51,005 nucleotides of DNA. It comes from an uncultured Prevotella sp. (lineage in GTDB: Bacteria; Bacteroidota; Bacteroidia; Bacteroidales; Bacteroidaceae). Each line of letters starts with the position of its first letter. Position 1 is the stretch's first letter. The notes under the pieces were generated by a model, which had not been told where the DNA came from, ran no database searches, and saw only the letters and a list, made by a program, of their open reading frames with translations. The DNA is taken from contig CAMVSV010000018.1 of the NCBI GenBank assembly GCA_947170265.1, positions 1 to 51,005 on the forward strand, in the 5' to 3' direction. Positions 41,473 to 50,699 of the stretch are shown in pieces. Position numbers and translations under genes: made by a program.

Positions 41473-42888
41473 TTATTTCGTACCACCGCCAAGGGCGATG
41501 TAGAGTGTAATAACGGCCTGAGCGCCATCATACATATTGGCTACTTCACTGAGCTGGGCACTAAGCAGACTTTCCTGTGCCTTGAGCACTTCAAGATAGT
41601 TGGCCTTACCATTGAGCATCAGTTCGTGTGTGCCCATGTAGGCATCATAGAGAACTTCCACCTGGCGGCGATAGTAGGCATATTTCTCCCGAGCAGCCTG
41701 ACAGTCAGCCATAGCCTCATTCACCTGATTGCCTGCGTCAATGACAGTCTGCACATATTTCTTCTGCAAGTCCTGTTGTGTCAGCTGGTTGATTTTCAGG
41801 TTGGCCTTCAGCGTACCTCGCGCAAAGATAGGCTGCGTTAGTGAAGCCATTACAGAGAATAACAGCTTGCCTGGGTTAATTACGGCACTACCCGCAGAGT
41901 TTGTCCAACCAGATGCTCCCGTAAGTGTGATGCTGGGAAAGAAAGCAGCACGTGCCGCCTGCGTATTATAGAAAGCCTCCTCCATGGCATGGTTGGCCAT
42001 ACGAATATCAGGACGCAGTTCCAACATCGTAGCCGGCACTCCTATTATCAGATATTGCGTGTCAAACATACGTTGTCCCACCATGTTCTCCGGTCTGCCC
42101 TCTAATGCTGAAGTACCCCATTTCTTGCGCTCAATATGCTGCGGAGTATCTGCCATCAGACGGCTGAGGGCATTCTCGGTGGCTCGGATGTTACGCTGGA
42201 TGTCTACTATCTGAGTTTTCACGTTCAAATGCGATGACTCCATCTGATTAACAGCGGTACTATAGGCTTTACCATTTTCCCAAAGTGCCCTCTGAATCTC
42301 AAGAGAAGCGTTCCACAGGCTATCTGTCATAACAAGAATATCCAACTGACGGTCAAGCAACTGTAGCAAATAATACTGCTGGGCTACCATACTAATCAGA
42401 TTGGTGCGAACAATATCCTCGCTCAACTGCGCTTGCATAAGTACGGCATTTGAAGCCCGCTTCTTGTTAGTAATGGAACCAAAAACGTCGAAATCTACAG
42501 ACATTTGCAGAGGCAGGTTATAGGTCTTTGCCCAGGGATTGCTGTCAAACTTTGCCAGCGTTCCTTGAGGAGAGAAATAAAGCGATGGCAGATAAGCCAT
42601 CTTGGCTGCCTTCAACGAGGCTTCACTCTTCTCCACCGCGATGCGGGCTGAATTCAGGTCGGTGTTGTTGTCAAGCACCCGTTCGATGAGTGACTGAAGC
42701 AAGGAGTCGGTGAAGAACTCGCGCCATGACATCTGTGCCAACGACGTGTCTCCGATTGTAGCACCATGAATCGTACCGAAGGCATCGTCAGGTACATTCA
42801 CACTCTGTTCATACTTGTCATGCAACCCGCAGCCCGTGAGAACCAGGCTTATGACAGCAGCTGTGATGATATTAATTAGTTTTTTCAT
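41473..42888 (-). CDS. RND efflux outer-membrane factor (NodT/OprM-like lipoprotein)
   Basis: A 471-residue TolC-family channel. The signal ends in a lipobox LTGC (Cys20), so the trimer is lipid-anchored in the outer membrane. The two outer-membrane efflux repeats are visible, with LMADTP and RPDIRMANHAMEEAFYNTQAARAAFFPSITLTG near 285-320, typical of OprM/NodT proteins. It forms the exit duct for the upstream RND pump. It starts 3 bp after the pump gene stop and ends before a strong terminator. Confidence 0.92.
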   Translation of the reverse strand: MKKLINIITAAVISLVLTGCGLHDKYEQSVNVPDDAFGTIHGATIGDTSLAQMSWREFFTDSLLQSLIERVLDNNTDLNSARIAVEKSEASLKAAKMAYLPSLYFSPQGTLAKFDSNPWAKTYNLPLQMSVDFDVFGSITNKKRASNAVLMQAQLSEDIVRTNLISMVAQQYYLLQLLDRQLDILVMTDSLWNASLEIQRALWENGKAYSTAVNQMESSHLNVKTQIVDIQRNIRATENALSRLMADTPQHIERKKWGTSALEGRPENMVGQRMFDTQYLIIGVPATMLELRPDIRMANHAMEEAFYNTQAARAAFFPSITLTGASGWTNSAGSAVINPGKLLFSVMASLTQPIFARGTLKANLKINQLTQQDLQKKYVQTVIDAGNQVNEAMADCQAAREKYAYYRRQVEVLYDAYMGTHELMLNGKANYLEVLKAQESLLSAQLSEVANMYDGAQAVITLYIALGGGTK

Positions 42889-42891
42889 GAT

Positions 42892-45800
42892 TTATTCCTC
42901 CATAGTTTTAGCTTCCACTGTTTCTTTTCCTTGGAATCGCTCATGCAATTTCTGGAACACGATAAAGAAAGCGGGCACGACAAATAGCAGAGCTATGGTA
43001 CCTACGCTCATACCACCTATGACACCAAGAGCCAGTGCACGGTTGCCGTTGGCACCAGCACCACCGGCAATGACAAGCGGAATCATACCGATAATCATTG
43101 TAGCCACGGTCATCAGGATAGGACGCAGGCGTTCCTGACAAGCAGCAAACGCAGCATCACGGATACTCATGCCTTGTGCACGGCGCTCAGAGGCAAACTC
43201 GGTAATGAGAATAGCCGTTTTCGAGAGTAGACCTATCAGCATGATGACACCTGTCTGAAGATATACATTGTTATCCATACCTGGCAGATGGAGCAACGAG
43301 CCAAAATAGGCGCAGACAAAGGCACCCATCAGTCCGAATGGCACACTCAACAGCACCGCCAACGGTGTGAACCACGAATTGTAGAGCGATGCCAGGATTA
43401 GGTATATGAGGATAACACATATTATATATATAATAGCAGTGGTGTTTGACCCCGCAGTTTCCTCCACCTCGCGCGACATGTTGCTGTACTCATATGTTGC
43501 TGAGGACGGCATCTCTTTCTTGAACACCTCATCTATTACCTCATGAACATCTCCCTCGCTTACTCCATTGGCAGCCATGATGTTGCAAGTGATGCTCTGG
43601 AAAAGATTGAAATGTTCAATATTTGACGGGCCGACAATTTCCTTCAGTGAGACAAACTCTGAGATAGGTGCCATCTTGCCACCCCTCACTTTCACGAAAA
43701 TATTATTCAGTGACGATGGATCGAGACGGCTCTCAGGAGTAGCACTCGCCATGATGCGATAGACCTTACCAAACTGGTTGAAATTGCCTATATAGCTACC
43801 ACCGCAGAATGAGCCGAGAGTGCTAAGCACGGTCTTTGGTGAAACACCGGCGCGGTCGCACTGTGTTGCATCCAGTTCAACTTGATACTTAGGATAGCGT
43901 TCCGAATAAGACGACATCGCCATACTTATTTCCGGACGCTCAGCCAACTTCGTCAGGAAAAGCTGAGTTTTCTTGGCAAACTCCGAGAGGTTGCCATCAG
44001 TTGGGTCCTCTATCACAAGACTTACACTGTTGCTTGTGCCATAGCCCGGCACCTGCGGCAATTGGAAGGGCAACACCTGCACATTCTTGATGTCCTTGCA
44101 GGCATAGTAGAAACGGCCTAAGACAAGGTCTATGAGGTGGTTCATACCCGGGCGCTCGTCCCAGTGCTTCAAGCGTACTACAAGCGTGGCAAAGTTGGAA
44201 CCGCTGCCCGATGCCAGACCGTAACCGCAAGCCGTGGCATAGCTCTCCAACTCTGGTATATCCTTCAGTTTTTCTTCTACCTGCTTGGTCAGTTGCTTTG
44301 TCTGCTGGAGTGTATAGCCTTCCGGTGCGCGTATCTCAGCCAGGAAAACGCCTTGGTCTTCCTGTGGCACGAGTCCCGACGGCAGGTTTTTCATGAAGAA
44401 CATCAACAGTACGGAAGCAATCACCAGCAGCCCCCATGAAAGCACTGGACGCTTGATAAATTTTTGAACTGCCTTGGAATATTTCTTGAATATGGCGTTG
44501 TAGCTTGCAGAGTATGCTTTCTTGGTGTAATAGGTCAGCGACTTGCCCTCTTTCTTTCCGTCGGTCACCTTCAGCATTATTGCACAAAGGGCAGGACAGA
44601 GCGTCAGCGCCGACACGCACGACAAACCTACACTGGAAGCAATCGTCACACCAAACTGGGTGAAGAACGTACCCGACGTACCGCTCATGAATGTCACTGG
44701 GATAAACACCGCCATAAATACTAATGTACACGAGATGACAGCCACAGACACCTCGCTCATGGCTTGGCGTGTAGCCTCGCGAGCATCGCTAACGCCATTC
44801 TCCATCTTTGCCATGACAGCCTCTACAACCACGATGGCATCATCAACCACCGTTCCTATTGCCAACACGAGGGCAAACAGTGTCAGTATATTCAGAGAGA
44901 AGCCTGCCAGCATTACAATGGCAAACGTACCGAGCAGCGATACACAAATGGATATCGACGGTATGATGGTCGCCTTGAAATTCTGCAGGAAGAAAAACAC
45001 CACAAGTATGACAAGAATGATGGCTATGATAAGCGTTTCAACCACATTATGAATGGCGGCGAAGAGGAAATCATCGCTGGTCTGCATCGTAACAAACTCT
45101 AATCCGGCGGGCATGGAGCTTTTCATGTCCTCACACATCTTCGTGATGCGGGCGTTCACCTCCGTGGCATTGGCATTCGGTGCTTGGAACACCATGAGCA
45201 GCGTACCGGGTTTGCCATTGATGTTCGACAGGAAGCTATAGCTCTGGGCACCAATCTCCACATCAGCCACATCACTCAGTCGGAGCAGATGTCCGCCGTC
45301 GGTTGACTTCAGTACGATGTCGTTGAATTCATCAACGCTCTTCAGGGTACCCTTGTATTCCAGCGAATACTGATATTTATTCTCCGACTGTTCGCCTAAC
45401 GATCCTGTGGAAGACACGAAGCTCTGTCCGCTGATGGCAGCAAAGACATCGTTTGGTTCCAAACCGTATTGTGCCATTACATCGGGTTTCATCCAGATAC
45501 GCAGGGCGTAGGTGTTTCCCAATGACATAACATCGCCCACACCAGTGATACGCTGAAGACGGGGCTTGATGTTTATGTCCACATAGTTTGATATGAAATC
45601 GTCGTCATACTTGCCGTCGGTACTTCGAATGGCGAGAATGCGCAATATGTTGTTTTGCATCTTCATCACCTGTACGCCCACTTTCGTCACATCGGCTGGC
45701 AGCAATGCCAATGCTTTTGACACACGGTTTTGCACATTCACCGCCGCCATGTCGGGGTCGGTGCCTTGTTCAAAGTAAACACTGATGCTCACATCGCCCG

Positions 45801-46056
45801 ACGACGAGGCTTTAGAGGTGATATAAGTCATGCCGGGCACACCGTTGATGCTCTCCTCCAATGGTTGAACTACCGACTTCATGATGGTGTTGGCATCGGC
45901 ACCGGTATAGGCTGTGGACACCGTTACCTGCGGCGGTGCTATGCTGGGATATTGCTCAACTGATAGCGACTTCATTGAGAGGAAGCCCACCAAAGCTATC
46001 ACAATACTGATGGCACATGCCATCACATATTTGTTGATGAATATATTATTCTTCAT
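42892..46056 (-). CDS. RND multidrug efflux pump inner-membrane transporter (HAE1/AcrB family)
   Basis: A proton-driven trimeric exporter of 1054 residues, the expected size. It has the N-terminal helix, large periplasmic porter loops and two sets of membrane helices. The proton relay is intact: paired Asp in IGTVVDDAIVVVEAVM near 405 and Lys in MLIGLLSKTAILITEFA near 940. GLVPQEDQGVFLAEI near 555 is a family block. The substrate is unpredictable from sequence; drugs, bile salts or detergents are usual. It starts immediately after the adaptor gene stop. Confidence 0.95.
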   Translation of the reverse strand: MKNNIFINKYVMACAISIVIALVGFLSMKSLSVEQYPSIAPPQVTVSTAYTGADANTIMKSVVQPLEESINGVPGMTYITSKASSSGDVSISVYFEQGTDPDMAAVNVQNRVSKALALLPADVTKVGVQVMKMQNNILRILAIRSTDGKYDDDFISNYVDINIKPRLQRITGVGDVMSLGNTYALRIWMKPDVMAQYGLEPNDVFAAISGQSFVSSTGSLGEQSENKYQYSLEYKGTLKSVDEFNDIVLKSTDGGHLLRLSDVADVEIGAQSYSFLSNINGKPGTLLMVFQAPNANATEVNARITKMCEDMKSSMPAGLEFVTMQTSDDFLFAAIHNVVETLIIAIILVILVVFFFLQNFKATIIPSISICVSLLGTFAIVMLAGFSLNILTLFALVLAIGTVVDDAIVVVEAVMAKMENGVSDAREATRQAMSEVSVAVISCTLVFMAVFIPVTFMSGTSGTFFTQFGVTIASSVGLSCVSALTLCPALCAIMLKVTDGKKEGKSLTYYTKKAYSASYNAIFKKYSKAVQKFIKRPVLSWGLLVIASVLLMFFMKNLPSGLVPQEDQGVFLAEIRAPEGYTLQQTKQLTKQVEEKLKDIPELESYATACGYGLASGSGSNFATLVVRLKHWDERPGMNHLIDLVLGRFYYACKDIKNVQVLPFQLPQVPGYGTSNSVSLVIEDPTDGNLSEFAKKTQLFLTKLAERPEISMAMSSYSERYPKYQVELDATQCDRAGVSPKTVLSTLGSFCGGSYIGNFNQFGKVYRIMASATPESRLDPSSLNNIFVKVRGGKMAPISEFVSLKEIVGPSNIEHFNLFQSITCNIMAANGVSEGDVHEVIDEVFKKEMPSSATYEYSNMSREVEETAGSNTTAIIYIICVILIYLILASLYNSWFTPLAVLLSVPFGLMGAFVCAYFGSLLHLPGMDNNVYLQTGVIMLIGLLSKTAILITEFASERRAQGMSIRDAAFAACQERLRPILMTVATMIIGMIPLVIAGGAGANGNRALALGVIGGMSVGTIALLFVVPAFFIVFQKLHERFQGKETVEAKTMEE

Positions 46057-47190
46057 TTATTTCTTCTCTTTGTTCTTGTTTTCGGGGAAGAGCACCTTTT
46101 GTCCTTCTGTCACATTATTTGCTCCCGTGGTGATAATCCTGTCGCCGACCTTCAGTCCTGAAGTCACAATGACATCCTCGCCGTTGCCGGCATCGACGGT
46201 TGTCACGGTTATGGCGGTTGCCGTGCTATCGGCCTTCACTTTATACACTTGCTGTTTATCCTGCAACTTCACCACAGCCTCCTGAGGCACCACAATCACG
46301 CCCTTGTTGGCAATAGGAAGTACTACCGTGCCTTGAATGCCAGAGTAAAGGTGACCGTCGGGATTGGGGAATGTAGCTTTTATGCCTAACGAGCCTGTCG
46401 CGGCATCCACCACACCCGTCACGCTGCTGACACGTCCCTTATACGGATACTCTGTGCCATTCTTCATAACAAACAGCACATCGGGCAAAGTGGCTATATA
46501 CCTTTCCTTTTCACTTTTATTCACACCTGCCGAAACAGATTCCTCCAAGATTGCTTCAGTCACCGAGAATTCAGCAGACATCGTGGTGTTGCCACTGAGA
46601 ATGGTAAGTTGAACAGCGGGAGACACCTGGTCTCCTGTCCTGACAGGTATCTCACCTATTACTCCCGTAACGGGAGCTGTAATGGTACAGAAGCCCAAAT
46701 TCACCTTGGCGCGGCTTACCTGTGCTTTTGCCTGCGCCACCGAGGCTTGTGCCTGACGGTAGGCGTTCTCTGAGTTTTCGAGCATATAGCGGCTCACTAT
46801 ATTCTTCTGAAACAGGTTTCTGTTTGAATCATACTCCAGTTTGGCGCTGTTCTCCTGAGCCAGTGCTGCCTGCAGATTGGCTTGGGCTGCTTCTAAGTCC
46901 AGCTGTGCATTGCGTGAGTCGATTACGAAGAGTGTCTGCCCCTTGGCTACCTGCTGACCTTCTGTCACACAAATTTTTATCAGCTGTCCGCTCACCTGAG
47001 GAGTAACGGTAACATCGGCTTGTCCTTTCAGCCTTGCACTAAACCTCAACGGCACCGTGATATCCTTTTTCTCTACAGTCAATGTCTCATACGATGTCTG
47101 TACTTCCTCGGGCATATCAATGTTACACCCAATGAAAGCCACCACGATGGCTGACATCATCACATTAAGTGTGTTTTTGTTAATTTTCAT
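46057..47190 (-). CDS. RND efflux periplasmic adaptor (membrane-fusion lipoprotein)
   Basis: A 377-residue adaptor of the AcrA/MexA type. The signal ends in a lipobox-like AFIGC (Cys22), so it is lipid-anchored in the inner membrane. A lipoyl/barrel-sandwich half is at about 60-95 (VTPQVSGQLIKICVTEGQQV), then a coiled-coil hairpin (about 95-165), then the second lipoyl half with TITAPVTGVIGEIPVRTGDQV near 170-190. The membrane-proximal domain holds GLKVGDRIITTGANNV near the end. It is the first gene of the three-gene efflux operon. No adjacent TetR- or AraC-type regulator is present. Confidence 0.93.
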   Translation of the reverse strand: MKINKNTLNVMMSAIVVAFIGCNIDMPEEVQTSYETLTVEKKDITVPLRFSARLKGQADVTVTPQVSGQLIKICVTEGQQVAKGQTLFVIDSRNAQLDLEAAQANLQAALAQENSAKLEYDSNRNLFQKNIVSRYMLENSENAYRQAQASVAQAKAQVSRAKVNLGFCTITAPVTGVIGEIPVRTGDQVSPAVQLTILSGNTTMSAEFSVTEAILEESVSAGVNKSEKERYIATLPDVLFVMKNGTEYPYKGRVSSVTGVVDAATGSLGIKATFPNPDGHLYSGIQGTVVLPIANKGVIVVPQEAVVKLQDKQQVYKVKADSTATAITVTTVDAGNGEDVIVTSGLKVGDRIITTGANNVTEGQKVLFPENKNKEKK

Positions 47191-47619
47191 GTTTTCAGTA
47201 TTAAAATGTTATCATTATGTTATTCTACAAGCGCAGTCCGAAGAACGTGCGTACATACCACTTGGTGTTTTATACGGCGAGTTTCTCCTCGTTGCCTATA
47301 TTTGTTGCGCTCGCTCTTCCTGAGTAAAAGAGATTATTGGAATGACCAATTTTTTCAGCCATTCTTGTATGAGTGCGGGCATTATTTAAACTTCGGGGCG
47401 TGGGCATTAGATTATTCTGCTTTTAGTCTTTGGCGTGGAGGTCGTGGGTTAAAGATTTGTGTTTTCTTGATATTAGTAGTGCCATAATTTTTAATACATA
47501 TTATGTTGAGATTTCGGTACAAAGATAAAAATCTTTTTTTATTATTCACTACTTATCCAAAGAAATTTTCCCATAAGGTCAGCTGACCATCACCGGAGTC
47601 ATTCTGGAGACGTTTGGTT
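47191..47619. other. Leader and upstream region of the efflux operon
   Basis: A minus-strand -7 box TATCTTTG lies at 47520-47527, implying an unusually long leader of about 320 nt to the adaptor ATG, unless a nearer promoter is missed. A perfect 12-bp palindrome GGTCAGCTGACC at 47577-47588 lies upstream of the box. No gene is supported in this stretch. Confidence 0.45.
47520..47527 (-). promoter_or_regulatory. Candidate promoter box of the RND efflux operon
   Basis: TATCTTTG on the minus strand fits the -7 consensus. No TTTG is present at 17-20 bp upstream, so it may need an activator or may be a chance match. Confidence 0.4.
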
Positions 47620-47934
47620 TTAACAAAACTCATAATACTCAATTTGCAGCTCTTCGCTCACGTTGAAGTCATCATGGTAGTCGTCATCATAAACATAAAC
47701 CAAACGAAGTCCCCGATATGCAGCCGGGACCATCAACCTTTCGAGCAGGTGCCAGCGAGGGCGCCCGAAGTCATACGATGCACGGTCAAGCACCAGACGA
47801 TTGCTTGTCCAATCGAACTGATAATAACCGCCGCCGATGCATTGGTCACCCGGCTTCAGCAAATCCTTGTGCTGGTTGACCATACCCAGACGGAGATAAC
47901 CGCCCATTGTTATTATGAATTTTGGGAAAGTCAT
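47620..47934 (-). CDS. Conserved-looking hypothetical protein, 104 residues
   Basis: I choose the ATG at 47934, downstream of a promoter box. The longer frame from 48045 runs through that box. The cytoplasmic protein is rich in Tyr and Asp. It contains GDQCIGGGYYQFDWTSNRLVLDR and ASYDFGRPRWHLLERL blocks that read like a structured domain, and an acidic end (YVYDDDYHDDFNVSEE). There is no signal or membrane segment. I recall similar small proteins in Prevotella and Bacteroides but no function. Whether it is monocistronic is supported only by its position between two non-coding gaps. Confidence 0.65.
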   Translation of the reverse strand: MTFPKFIITMGGYLRLGMVNQHKDLLKPGDQCIGGGYYQFDWTSNRLVLDRASYDFGRPRWHLLERLMVPAAYRGLRLVYVYDDDYHDDFNVSEELQIEYYEFC

Positions 47935-48007
47935 TTTATCAGAAAAATTGGAACTAATAAAGTTAGACTTTATGTTACACTTGGGCACACTACGCCCATA
48001 GCGGCTG

Positions 48008-48015
48008 CAAAGGTA
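48008..48015 (-). promoter_or_regulatory. Promoter -7 box of the 104-residue gene
   Basis: TACCTTTG on the minus strand, about 73 nt before the ATG at 47934. A TTG lies about 22 bp upstream, slightly long for the consensus spacer. Confidence 0.5.
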
Positions 48016-48222
48016 ATGATTTTTTAATACGCGCGAACAATACAATATTTTTTATCTGCTCATGCGAAATGAGCTTCTTTCAATGGCTATTTTCAAACTC
48101 AGCAAGATATAAACATCCATATACATCCTACCCTAAGGAGCATAAGGCTAATTGTCCGTGATACCACTCTGGGTATGATGGAAACATACAAAAATGCCCT
48201 ACCTTTTCGGCTATTTTCAATT

Positions 48223-48493
48223 CCGTGAAACAGTTAACAAATGTGAACGGAAAATATTCTCCGCACAGTGAGAAAACGAAAGTGCCACTTTCGCGCTGCG
48301 AAAGAGGCTCTTTTACCTTCCAAAAGTGGCTCTTTTGCACGCTAAAAGAGGCTCTTTTAAAATGCCCCTTCCAAACGTTTGATTACCAACGAGTTATAAG
48401 GGTGGTTTCTTGAGGCTTTCTTAGCTTCCAAATGTTAAAGAAACTGTTCAATATTTCATATTATTTTATATTTATTCACAAAATGTTTCACGC
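48223..48493. repeat. 271-bp terminal-inverted-repeat element, copy 2 (inverted)
   Basis: It is the reverse complement of the element at 2665-2935, with the same length and about 80 percent or higher similarity by eye. The CCGTGAAACA end is at 48223-48232, and the other end (TGTTTCACG) at 48484-48492. The short palindromes reappear with substitutions (CGAAAGTGCCACTTTCG, AAAAGTGGCTCTTTT, AAAAGAGGCTCTTTT). Unlike copy 1, similarity does not extend beyond the termini. Confidence 0.8.
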
Positions 48494-48685
48494 GCGAATT
48501 CAACAAGCAAGTGCAAATTTATATGATTTTCTCATAAAAGCACTCTTTAGGTGTTCTGAAATTGAGTTTTTCCCTTGGTCTTGTGTTTATCTTCTCCATA
48601 ATTTGCTTTATTTTATGATGACTTAATGTGCTGAATTGTGTTGATTTTGGAATGTATTGTCTGACAAGTCCGTTTGCGTTTTCAG
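48494..48685 (-). mobile_element. IS30-family transposase remnant (3' end)
   Basis: Read on the minus strand from about 48683 to 48519, the frame encodes ENANGLVRQYIPK, then the rest of the IS30 C-terminus ending RTPKECFYEKII and a TAA. The first Glu is the last residue of the DDE catalytic triad, so only the last 54 or so residues remain. The terminal sequence beyond the stop (48493-48518) may be the right end of the insertion sequence. The 5' side is cut off by the REP block at about 48685. Confidence 0.8.
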
Positions 48686-48935
48686 TTGTGTCGGATTTGC
48701 AATCCGACACCATTGAGTATGAGCATCTGAGATGCGGAAAAAAAGGTAAGGACAGTGTATTTCGGATTGCAAATCCTAATATTCGATGGAGCAGGATTGC
48801 AAATCCTGCTCAACTCCCTCCTGCTCAACGGGTGTTTGGTTGTGTCGGATTTCTTGCTTCCGGCAAGCGACCATAGGTCGATGAGCAATCCGACACAACT
48901 GCCACAACAGTAATCCTCCACAACTGCTAAATCCT
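48686..48935. repeat. REP-like palindromic repeat block, copy 2
   Basis: It holds GGATTTGCAATCC-type palindromes (near 48697, 48763 and 48792) and the region 48690-48800, which is the inverted counterpart of 2446-2560. It also has the unit ending ATAGGTCGATGAGCAATCC at about 48848-48892, which matches 2168-2213 in the same orientation. It is shorter than copy 1 and lacks the 15-bp tandem array. Confidence 0.75.
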
Positions 48936-48987
48936 GCTCAACGTTTACAAATAATGCCTGAAAATAAAAAAACAACGAAAATATTTC

Positions 48988-49015
48988 TTGATGAAAAAGA
49001 TTTTTTTAAACTTTG
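48988..49015 (+). promoter_or_regulatory. Weak promoter candidate for the DUF6377-type gene
   Basis: TTG at 48988-48990, a 17-bp spacer and AAACTTTG at 49008-49015. The first base deviates from the TAnnTTTG consensus. Confidence 0.35.
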
Positions 49016-49057
49016 CAAATCAAATTATTAGCTAACATCACTACTGAAAACATATAT

Positions 49058-50608
49058 ATGAAATATCTTATACTGTTGCTTGGCTTGTGTTCGGCAATGA
49101 CGTCTATGCCCGTGAGTGGTCAGAACATCAAGCACATACTCACCACATTAGACAAGGAACTGGAGCAGAAGGAGCATTATACCAACGTGAAACTCCAGCG
49201 CATAGGCTCTCTCACCGACAAGCTTAGTCACACCTCCGGCACAGATGCTGTTTATGATTTGAATTCAGAGCTGTTCAATGAGTACAGCAGCTTTAAATAT
49301 GACTCTGCCTATGTGTATGCCGACCGCTGCATAGCCCTTGCAAAGAAACTCAATGACTACAACCGCATGGTGGAAGCCCACTGCCACAAGGTGTTCTGCC
49401 TGCTTTCTTCGGGAATGCTGAAGGAAGCCTTCGAGGAGTTTCAGAGCATCGATGCCTCCAAAGCCTCAGTGAAGCAGAAGATTTACTATTTCAGCATTGG
49501 CGCACGCCTCAACTATGAGGTACGCGACTACAACTATGCCTCAGCCTTCAATCAGAGCTATGTGAGAAAGGGAAGTGAGTATACCGACTCACTGCTGCAT
49601 TACCTCGATGCCGACGACAACATGCGCAACTACTACATTGGCATGAAGCTGATGAAAGAGCTCAAGGAAGATGAGAGCCTTGGATATTTCAGGAAATATG
49701 TTCAAGACCAGAGTCTTGACAGACACATGCGAGCCGTGGCAACATCGTGCATGGGAAGCATGTATCTTAACGGCGGCAATGAAGAGAAAGCCATTGAGCT
49801 GCTGGCTTAGGCTGCCATGTGCGACAACGCGACAGCCACGAAGGAGACAACGGCGCTTTGCGGGCTTGGCAGACTGCTCTACAAGCGTGGCGACGTGGAG
49901 CGTGCCGTGAGATATGTGCAGCTCGCCCTCGACGATGCCAACTTCTATAATGCCCGGCTGCGACTCATACAGATTGGCGAGATACTACCCATCATACAGC
50001 AAGACCGCTATGCCATGATGAGACACCAACGCAACGTCATGGTAACTGCCGGCTGCATCATCTCATTGTTTGCACTGCTGCTGCTATTGGGCGTGCTTGC
50101 CTACAGGAAGCAGAACAAGATTATAAAAACCACCAACCATCAGCTGCAGGAAGCCAACAAGATAAAGGATGAATACATAGGCAGGTCGTTCTATACCAAT
50201 TCGGAATATATCAAGCAGATGGAGAAACTCTACAAGACCGTTGACAGGAAGATTGCAGCAAGACAGTATGAGGATCTAAGACAAACCATCAAGGAGTCTA
50301 CGCTGAAGGCTGAACGCACCAACCTCTACAGCGATTTCGATGAGACGTTTCTCAGCATTTTTCCCGATTTTATCGAGAAATACAACAAGTTGTTTGCGCC
50401 GGAAAACCAGAAGACTGCCGCCACACCCAACACCCTCACTTCAGAGATGCGTATCTTCGCACTCATCAGGCTGGGAATTTCCGACAGCGAGCGAATATCC
50501 AGTTTCCTCAACTACTCGGTGAACACCATACACTCCTATAAGACCCGCACAAAGAACAAAGCTCTCGTGTCAAACGACGATTTCGAGAAACGTATAATGG
50601 AGATTTAA
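49058..50608 (+). pseudogene. DUF6377-type membrane regulator interrupted by an in-frame TAG
   Basis: One continuous frame of 517 codons is broken only by TAG at 49808-49810. Upstream are a signal peptide (about 1-21) and TPR-like helices (about 30-250). Two codons of readthrough after the TAG lead to further TPR-like sequence, a transmembrane helix (about 327-350), a coiled-coil (QLQEANKIKDEYIGRSFYTNS) and a C-terminal helix-turn-helix-like block (RLGISDSERISSFLNYSVNTIH). This layout is that of DUF6377 regulators of Bacteroidetes. A single CAG-to-TAG change (ELLA-Q-AAM) would explain it. Internal reinitiation at the ATG 49817 would give only the membrane-HTH half, without a signal peptide. 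Both halves retain coding character, so the break is recent or the stop is read through. Confidence 0.8.
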
Positions 50609-50662
50609 GGTGGGTTCCATTAATTGCCACTTTAAAAGCCGTTGATATATATAAAACATTAA

Positions 50663-50699
50663 AGAGCGTGGAAGAAAGTGTTCCTTCCACGCTTTTTTC
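50663..50699 (+). terminator. Rho-independent terminator after the DUF6377-type gene
   Basis: The stem AGCGTGGAAG with CTTCCACGCT and an 8-nt loop is followed by TTTTTCT. It ends about 90 bp after the stop codon. Confidence 0.85.

Noticed and set aside
41244..41510. 88-codon plus-strand frame downstream of tRNA-Ser
   Set aside because: It runs through the terminator of the efflux operon and into its coding strand, and has no promoter box or recognisable domain.
47206..47487. 93-codon plus-strand frame in the efflux operon leader
   Set aside because: It is antisense to the presumed leader, has no promoter or motif, and has an unusual composition rich in Cys, Leu and Arg.
48682..48975. 97-codon minus-strand frame over the right REP block
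   Set aside because: It is composed of repeat DNA (several translated copies of the palindrome) with no start context or motif.
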